Part shown: positions 28,634 through 36,431 of the stretch, one piece after another | Layout: each line of letters opens with the position of its first letter | Position numbering within the stretch: the first letter of the stretch is position 1 | Source: Crenobacter intestini | Lineage (GTDB): Bacteria > Pseudomonadota > Gammaproteobacteria > Burkholderiales > Chromobacteriaceae | Direction: 5' to 3' | Assembly: GCF_004919095.1 (NCBI RefSeq) | Contig: NZ_STGJ01000024.1 | Location: 1-36,431, forward strand | DNA length: 36,431 nt | The notes under the pieces: model-generated | Seen by the model: the letters and a program-made list of their open reading frames with translations, nothing else | Databases searched by the model: none | What the model was told of the DNA's origin: nothing | Program-made: the position numbers and the translations under genes

Positions 28634-28781
28634 TTCGCGCTCCTAAGCCAGAACGATTGAGTATCGACCGTACCGTTATAGGGCGCGCCACGGCGCTTTG
28701 CCGCCGGTGCCGGCCACAGCCGCGCACGCGGCGGGAACTTCCACCCGCCCGTCATCTCTATGTCTGCTGCAGACCCTGACC

Positions 28782-29417
28782 ATGACGACCATGCCGCGTA
28801 CCCGACCCTCCGCCCTGTGGCGCCGCCTGCACGCGGCGCCACCTGCCGACGCCCGCGTCGCTGACGCCGTCGGCCGCCACCCGCGCCACCAGCTCGACCG
28901 CGTCGCGCTGCTCTCCTTGCCCATGCTGCTGCCGGCGGCGCTGCCCGGCATGTCGACCACGCTGGGCGTGCTGACCGTGCTGCTGGCGCTCGCCTACCTG
29001 CGCGGGCAGGCCATGGTGCTGCCGGCCTGGCTCGCCGAGCGGCGGCTGCCGGCGGTGTTGCCCGCGCTGATCGCGCGGCTGCAGAGGAAGGTGTTCGGGC
29101 TGCTCGAGCGCGTCGCCCGCCCGCGCTGGCGGGTGCTGTCCGGCGCGCCGATGCGCGCGGCCAACGCCGGCATGCTCGCGGTCGCCGGTTTGGCGCTGTT
29201 GACGCCGGTGCCGCTGGTGAGCTTCGACAACGTGGTGCCGGCCGCCGCCATCGTGCTACTGACGCTGGGGCTGCGCCTGCGCGACGGCGCGCTGCTGCTC
29301 GCCGGCTACGCGGCGACCGTCGCCGGCGCGGCGAGCACCGCGCTGTTGTGGTGGGGCTTGTCCGTCGCCGGCAAGGCCGGCGTCGATAGCGCTGCCAACT
29401 GGCTGCAGCGCCTGTAG
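28782..29417 (+). CDS. ExoD-like exopolysaccharide synthesis protein
   Basis: The 211-residue product resembles the ExoD family, with a short N-terminal cytosolic part, then LDRVALLSLPMLLPAALPGMSTTLG and several C-terminal helices (MLAVAGLALLTPVPLVSFDNVVPAAAIVLL). ExoD affects exopolysaccharide production and alkaline tolerance in rhizobia; its biochemical role is not settled. The start is uncertain: ATG at 28782 and 28791 are both possible, neither with a strong ribosome site. It ends four bases from the convergent LysE-type gene. Confidence 0.8.
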   Translation: MTTMPRTRPSALWRRLHAAPPADARVADAVGRHPRHQLDRVALLSLPMLLPAALPGMSTTLGVLTVLLALAYLRGQAMVLPAWLAERRLPAVLPALIARLQRKVFGLLERVARPRWRVLSGAPMRAANAGMLAVAGLALLTPVPLVSFDNVVPAAAIVLLTLGLRLRDGALLLAGYAATVAGAASTALLWWGLSVAGKAGVDSAANWLQRL

Positions 29418-29421
29418 CGGC

Positions 29422-30048
29422 TTACTTGTTGCTCAGCGTGGCGACCGACAGCCCGGCGGCGACGAAGGCGCTGCCGGCGCCGATATTGAGGCCGGCGACC
29501 ACCCGCGGCCGCGCCTGCAACAGCCCCGCCAGCCGCGACGCGAACGCGCCCATCAGCGCGAACACCACGGTGGTGAGCAGCGCGAACCATGCGCCGTAGA
29601 TCAGCATCTGCACGCTGGCGTCGCCGCGCGTCGGGCTGACGAACTGCGGGATGAAGGCCAGCACGAACAGGCCGGGCTTGGGGTTGAGCACGGCCGAGAG
29701 CAGGCCGGACAGGAAGATCGCCCGCATCGGCTGGCGCGCGGCGGGCTCGAAGCTGATCAGGGAGCGCGTGCGCAGCGCCTTGATGCCCAGCCACAGCAGG
29801 TAGCCGGCGCCGAGCCCCTTGACGATCCAGAACACCAGCATCGACGTCTTCATCAGCAGCGTCAGCCCGCAGGTCGCCAGCAGCACGTGGAAGAGGATGC
29901 CGGCGCCGGACGCGGTCGACGACACCAGCGCCGCCCGCCAGCCCTGGCTCAGCCCGCGCCCGATCGCGAGCAGGTTGTCCGGGCCGGGCGAGACGATCAG
30001 CAATACACAGGCCGCGGTATACGCGAGCCACACTTCAAACGGAAACAT
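29422..30048 (-). CDS. LysE/RhtB-family exporter (second in window)
   Basis: The 208-residue product shows the hallmark LLIVSPGPDNLLAIGRGLSQG, then FLSGLLSAVLNPKPGLFVLAFIPQFV and six membrane helices. It is only distantly similar to the exporter at 11816-12442, so the two are not a recent duplication. The substrate is unknown. AGGGAG lies six bases before the ATG. It is convergent with the ExoD-like gene and downstream of the DUF2971 gene on the same strand, with 139 bases between. Confidence 0.92.
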   Translation of the reverse strand: MFPFEVWLAYTAACVLLIVSPGPDNLLAIGRGLSQGWRAALVSSTASGAGILFHVLLATCGLTLLMKTSMLVFWIVKGLGAGYLLWLGIKALRTRSLISFEPAARQPMRAIFLSGLLSAVLNPKPGLFVLAFIPQFVSPTRGDASVQMLIYGAWFALLTTVVFALMGAFASRLAGLLQARPRVVAGLNIGAGSAFVAAGLSVATLSNK

Positions 30049-30066
30049 CGGTTTCTCCCTGTCTTG

Positions 30067-30089
30067 CGCGGGTCTGCGCCCGCGTTTTT
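30067..30089 (+). terminator. Plus-strand terminator-like hairpin with no plus-strand gene before it
   Basis: CGCGGG (30067-30072) pairs with CCCGCG (30079-30084) and is followed by five T. It is oriented to stop plus-strand transcripts, yet the nearest plus gene ends 650 bases earlier. On the minus strand it would be a leader structure 20 bases before the LysE-type start. Confidence 0.4.
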
Positions 30090-30187
30090 ATCGTGAAAAT
30101 CATGGCTTGCACCCGCCAGCAGCCGAAGCTGCGACCGGTTGGCGGAAACAGACCCAGCGGCGCTACAGATCAGGCGGAGCCTGCTTT

Positions 30188-31071
30188 CTAAAATGGCGTC
30201 AGCGTCTCTTCACCATGTTCGTTCACAGTTTTTAATGCAGGCACCCCGAGCCGGCTTGCGGTTTGCTGCAAATGTGCCTGCAACGCGACAGGCATTTTGC
30301 GCCCGGCGATCAAGGCCGAAATTTGCATGCCATCAGGCATCTGCGCGCACTCGCCCTGATGCTCGAAGCTCACCAGCCGCCATTCCTTCTCGTACGCCCA
30401 GTCGACATGCTTGGTGGCCAGATAGCGGCCGACGGCCTGATGTGGAGAAAACAGCAGTTCGGACAGGCAAAGCTCCGGCACTTCGGATAGGTATTGCACT
30501 TGGTACGGCTGGAACGGACTGTTGTCGTCAGCAGCTACTTTATTTTTTATGACTGAGTATTCGATACAAAAACCTTGATGGCTGCTCGCGTAATGCGCCC
30601 ACATCAAGCGATTTCGCCAGTCCGATGTAAAGCAGGCGACACCGAACTGCTTCATCCGATCTTTGAATGCCTTAATCAGCTGTTCTTCTTCAGCATCAGG
30701 CTTCAGTTCAACGAACTCTGGGGCAATCCAGTTTTGCAGTACATCCAATAGCTCATCGCTATAAAACCGTCCGGCGTGGGTTCGGTCACTCTTGGAAAAA
30801 CTAGGATTGCCGTCCCACAAGGCGTAGAAGACCGACTTCAGCCGGTCTGGGCCGGCATCGCCATACGGGCCCCGTTCTGTCCGATTCTCGATCGGCAGAT
30901 TCAAATCCCACAAATCATTGAACCTAGCCGGATCTGACAGCCACAGTCTGCCCTGTTCAAGCTCTGAAAGCCGAATACACTCATCTGGCTGAAACCGGTA
31001 AACGGGAATGCTGTTTCTCAACAGCTCCTCCCGCTCTTTCATCAGGTCCTTACCCACCTGTTCTGGCGCGC

Positions 31072-31075
<4 letters not shown>
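30188..31075 (-). CDS. DUF2971 family protein, coupled to metH
   Basis: The 295-residue product has the DUF2971 pattern: [19 protein letters not shown], later [20 protein letters not shown] followed by HQGFCIEY, then [24 protein letters not shown]. The conserved aromatic, His and Glu-Trp-Arg residues are present. The function of the family is unknown; members are patchily distributed and often lie in accessory regions. Base composition is visibly less GC-rich than in neighbours, which suggests transfer. Its ATG overlaps the metH TGA (ATGA), so it is read in the metH operon. The following gap holds a nested hairpin (30113-30145) without T run. Confidence 0.85.
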
Positions 31076-34797
<3,722 letters not shown>

Positions 34798-34885
34798 GGG
34801 ACAGACGCTGGGTGGTTTTTATCACCGGCTATCTTATCATCATGAATGTTCGTTTCAGCGCCCGCATTAGAACATTTGATTATCA

Positions 34886-34902
34886 GGACGGAACCGCCGT
34901 CC
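34886..34902 (+). promoter_or_regulatory. Hairpin next to the ribosome site of the YqiA-type gene
   Basis: GGACGG (34886-34891) pairs with CCGTCC (34897-34902), ending immediately before the GGAAAGG that serves as ribosome site for the gene at 34915. It may only reflect local base composition. The 34798-34914 gap must hold promoters for both metH and the esterase gene. Confidence 0.3.
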
Positions 34903-34914
34903 GGAAAGGCTGCC

Positions 34915-35490
34915 ATGGCCCACTGGCTCTACCTGCACGGCTTCAAGTCCGGCCCCGGCTCGCTGAAGGTCACCGAGACGCGCAGCTTCCTCGCGCGCCA
35001 CGCGCCCGGCACCGAACTGCTCTGCCCGGCGCTCTCGCCGCACCCGGCAGAGGCGCTCGCGCAGGCCGAACGCGTGCTCGCCGGGCTTGCCGAGCCGCCG
35101 CTGTTGATCGGCAGCAGCCTGGGCGGCTTCTACGCGACGGCGCTGGCCGAGCGGCACGGCCTGCCGGCAGTGCTGATCAACCCCTCGGTGCGCCCGTTCG
35201 AGCGCTTCGACGCCTTTTACGGCGAGCACGAAAACCCGTACAGCGGCGAGCGCTTCACGCTGGGTGAGGCCGACCGCGCGGCGCTCGAAGCGATGTACGT
35301 GGCGCGCCCCAACCCCGCGCATTACTGGCTGGTGCTCGGCAGCGCCGACGAGGTGCTCGACTGGCGGCTCGCCGCGCGCCACTTCGCCGGCGCCCGGCAG
35401 ACGGTGCTCAACCACGACGACCACCGCCTCGCGCGCTGGCCGCAACTGCTACCTGGGGTCGCCCGCTTCGCCGCCGGGCATCAGGCATGA
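34915..35490 (+). CDS. YqiA/YcfP-type alpha/beta-hydrolase (esterase)
   Basis: The 191-residue product starts with YLHGFKSGPGSLK, the oxyanion segment of the YqiA family, and has the nucleophile elbow GSSLGG with Ser68. The INPSVRPFE segment, a late acid in GSADEVLDW and the catalytic His in HDDHRL are also present. E. coli YqiA hydrolyses short acyl esters; the physiological substrate is unknown. GGAAAGG lies five bases before the ATG, which supports 34915 over an upstream in-frame ATG. It is divergent from metH and ends in a bidirectional terminator. Confidence 0.9.
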   Translation: MAHWLYLHGFKSGPGSLKVTETRSFLARHAPGTELLCPALSPHPAEALAQAERVLAGLAEPPLLIGSSLGGFYATALAERHGLPAVLINPSVRPFERFDAFYGEHENPYSGERFTLGEADRAALEAMYVARPNPAHYWLVLGSADEVLDWRLAARHFAGARQTVLNHDDHRLARWPQLLPGVARFAAGHQA

Positions 35491-35513
35491 AAAAAGCGCG
35501 GCTCGCCGCGCTT
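35489..35513. terminator. Bidirectional terminator between the esterase and META-domain genes
   Basis: AAGCGCGG pairs with CCGCGCTT across CTCG (35494-35501 with 35506-35513). Six A before it become a T run for the minus-strand META gene, and CTTCTTGTTG follows on the plus side. Confidence 0.85.
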
Positions 35514-35533
35514 CTTGTTGTGGCAAACAAGCC

Positions 35534-36175
35534 TTACGGCTTGACCACCTCGGACTCGACCACCATGTCGAGCACCCAGCGCCTGGACGGCGCGTCGGCC
35601 GGCGGGTTGGCCACGTCGAACTCCTTGATGCGCAGGCGGTAGTTCAGCCCCGCCTCCGGGGTGAAGCCCTCGATCTGGCCGTAGTGGTGCTGCCACGGCG
35701 CGTTCTTGTCCTCGCGCACCTGCAGGCACTGCATCGGCGCGACGCCGACGCAAGGCGCGGTCTTGCCCTGCACATAGATGAAGCGGGTCTTGCCGCCGTC
35801 GAGCGCAGGCATCGCGTTCAGGGCCAGCGTGCGGCCGTCGCCCTTGAGCAGCAGGCGGCCGTCCTTCTGTTCGACTTGCGGGCGGCTGGCGAGCAGCTTC
35901 TTCAGCGCGTCTTCCGCCGCCATCTCTTCCGGCGCGCACATCATCATGGTGCCGGCCAGGTTGCCGACGACCAGGCGGCCGCCTTCGACGCTCGCCGGCC
36001 CGAACAGGCGGTTGCAGCCGGCGCTCGCGCTCAGCTTGCCGTCTTTCAGTTGCAGCTGGACCTTGCTGTCGTCCGCCTGCCAGCGGCCGGACAGCGGTGC
36101 CTGGCTGGGGGTGGACGCGCAGGCGGTCGCCAGCAGCGAGGCGGTGAGCATCGCGGAGTAACGGGAAAGGCTCAT
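35534..36175 (-). CDS. META-domain/DUF4377 lipoprotein
   Basis: The 213-residue product has a signal sequence with a lipobox-like LLATAC, putting the lipidated cysteine at residue 19. A META (HslJ-like) domain follows (LSGRWQADDSKVQLQLKDGKLSASAGCNRLFG region, with the conserved GCN, and TMMMCAPE). The C-terminal half fits DUF4377 (APMQCLQVRED...WQHHYGQIEGFTPEAG, YRLRIKEFDV). META/HslJ proteins are cell-envelope stress factors, and DUF4377 is often fused to them; the exact role is unknown. The start at 36175 has GGAG nine bases upstream; an ATG five codons earlier is in frame. Confidence 0.88.
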   Translation of the reverse strand: MSLSRYSAMLTASLLATACASTPSQAPLSGRWQADDSKVQLQLKDGKLSASAGCNRLFGPASVEGGRLVVGNLAGTMMMCAPEEMAAEDALKKLLASRPQVEQKDGRLLLKGDGRTLALNAMPALDGGKTRFIYVQGKTAPCVGVAPMQCLQVREDKNAPWQHHYGQIEGFTPEAGLNYRLRIKEFDVANPPADAPSRRWVLDMVVESEVVKP

Positions 36176-36252
36176 GCGGGAAGTCTCCATTCTTGTTGCG
36201 GCGATTCTGGCCGCCGGGTGCGCGTCGTCGATCAGACGATGCTGATGGACGC

Positions 36253-36281
36253 ATTGTAAGCGCGAACCGCCGGCCGGCCAA
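36253..36281 (-). promoter_or_regulatory. Probable promoter of the META-domain gene
   Basis: On the minus strand TTGGCC (36281-36276) and TACAAT (36258-36253) are spaced by 17 bases, giving four and five of six consensus matches. The start point would be near 36246, with a leader of about 70 bases before the META-domain start. Confidence 0.5.
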
Positions 36282-36314
36282 AAGCCGTCTGTTAAGGAAT
36301 ATGGCCGCGGCAAA

Positions 36315-36346
36315 CGAAAAAAGCCGCAGCACGGACGCTGCGGCTT
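36315..36346 (-). terminator. Intrinsic terminator downstream of the pntB-like gene
   Basis: AAGCCGCAGC pairs with GCTGCGGCTT across a 6-base loop (36321-36330 with 36337-36346). On the minus strand it is followed by a T run (TTTTTTCG). It lies 20 bases after the stop of the pntB-like gene. Confidence 0.9.
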
Positions 36347-36365
36347 GTGTAGACGGGCGGCGGGC

Positions 36366-36431
36366 TTAGTGCTCGGCGCCCTTGACCAGGTCTTCGACCA
36401 CCTTCTTCGCGTCGCCGAACACCATCATGGT
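36366..36431 (-). CDS. pntB: C-terminal end of a probable NAD(P) transhydrogenase beta subunit
   Basis: Only the last 21 codons are in the window. The peptide reads TMMVFGDAKKVVEDLVKGAE and ends in His before a TAA stop. The MMxFGDAK-plus-helix ending is characteristic of PntB, the proton-translocating transhydrogenase subunit that binds NADP, whose family C-terminus is N-T-x-M-L-F-G-D-A-K. The call rests on this short motif alone. The gene is followed by a strong terminator. Confidence 0.65.
   Translation of the reverse strand, partial: TMMVFGDAKKVVEDLVKGAEH

Noticed and set aside
34798-34914. Cobalamin or SAH riboswitch upstream of metH
   Set aside because: The gap is only 117 bases, shared with a divergent gene, and I see none of the conserved riboswitch sequence elements.

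Overview
The window looks like chromosome of a high-GC betaproteobacterium, probably Neisseriales (Chromobacteriaceae-like). This rests on gene content and strong G/C third-position bias and cannot be proved by reading alone. It is mostly housekeeping sequence with a few accessory insertions. I see no rRNA, tRNA, CRISPR array, transposase or integrase, and no gene-free gap longer than about 300 bases.

Layout. 1-1020: start of an OFA-family MFS transporter and a tandem-DUF2061 membrane protein under a probable Fur box. 1029-7618 (all minus): secA, maf, rng, cysE and a DUF1835 protein, ordered secA -> terminator -> maf-rng -> hairpins -> cysE-DUF1835. 7785-10634: a redox locus. A fused cytochrome b561/ferredoxin-NAD(P) reductase and a 39-residue membrane protein lie on the minus strand. 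They face an SHP-type oxygen-binding cytochrome c and a diheme cytochrome c on the plus strand, with two OmpR-family direct-repeat boxes between them. 10690-17389 (minus): central carbon genes tkt, gap, pgk and fba, interrupted by an A+T-rich patch carrying a small secreted four-cysteine protein, a REP-like repeat and a LysE-type exporter. 17575-21268: a BPSS1780-type membrane protein, an MscS-like channel and a DUF3422 protein. 21443-25290: sulfate import operon sbp-cysT-cysW-cysA. 25355-30048: a chemoreceptor, a DciA-like protein, a DUF465/YdcH protein behind a possible FNR-dependent promoter, an HdeD-like protein, an ExoD-like protein and a second LysE-type exporter. 30188-36431: metH with a translationally coupled DUF2971 gene, a YqiA-type esterase, a META/DUF4377 lipoprotein and the tail of a pntB-like gene.

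Functional links. cysE, the sulfate importer and metH belong to sulfur assimilation and sulfur amino acid synthesis but are dispersed here. tkt/gap/pgk/fba form a glycolysis-pentose phosphate block. The most distinctive system is the SHP/DHC locus: the fused reductase suggests a route from NAD(P)H through FAD, 2Fe-2S and b hemes across the membrane to the diheme cytochrome and the oxygen-binding SHP.
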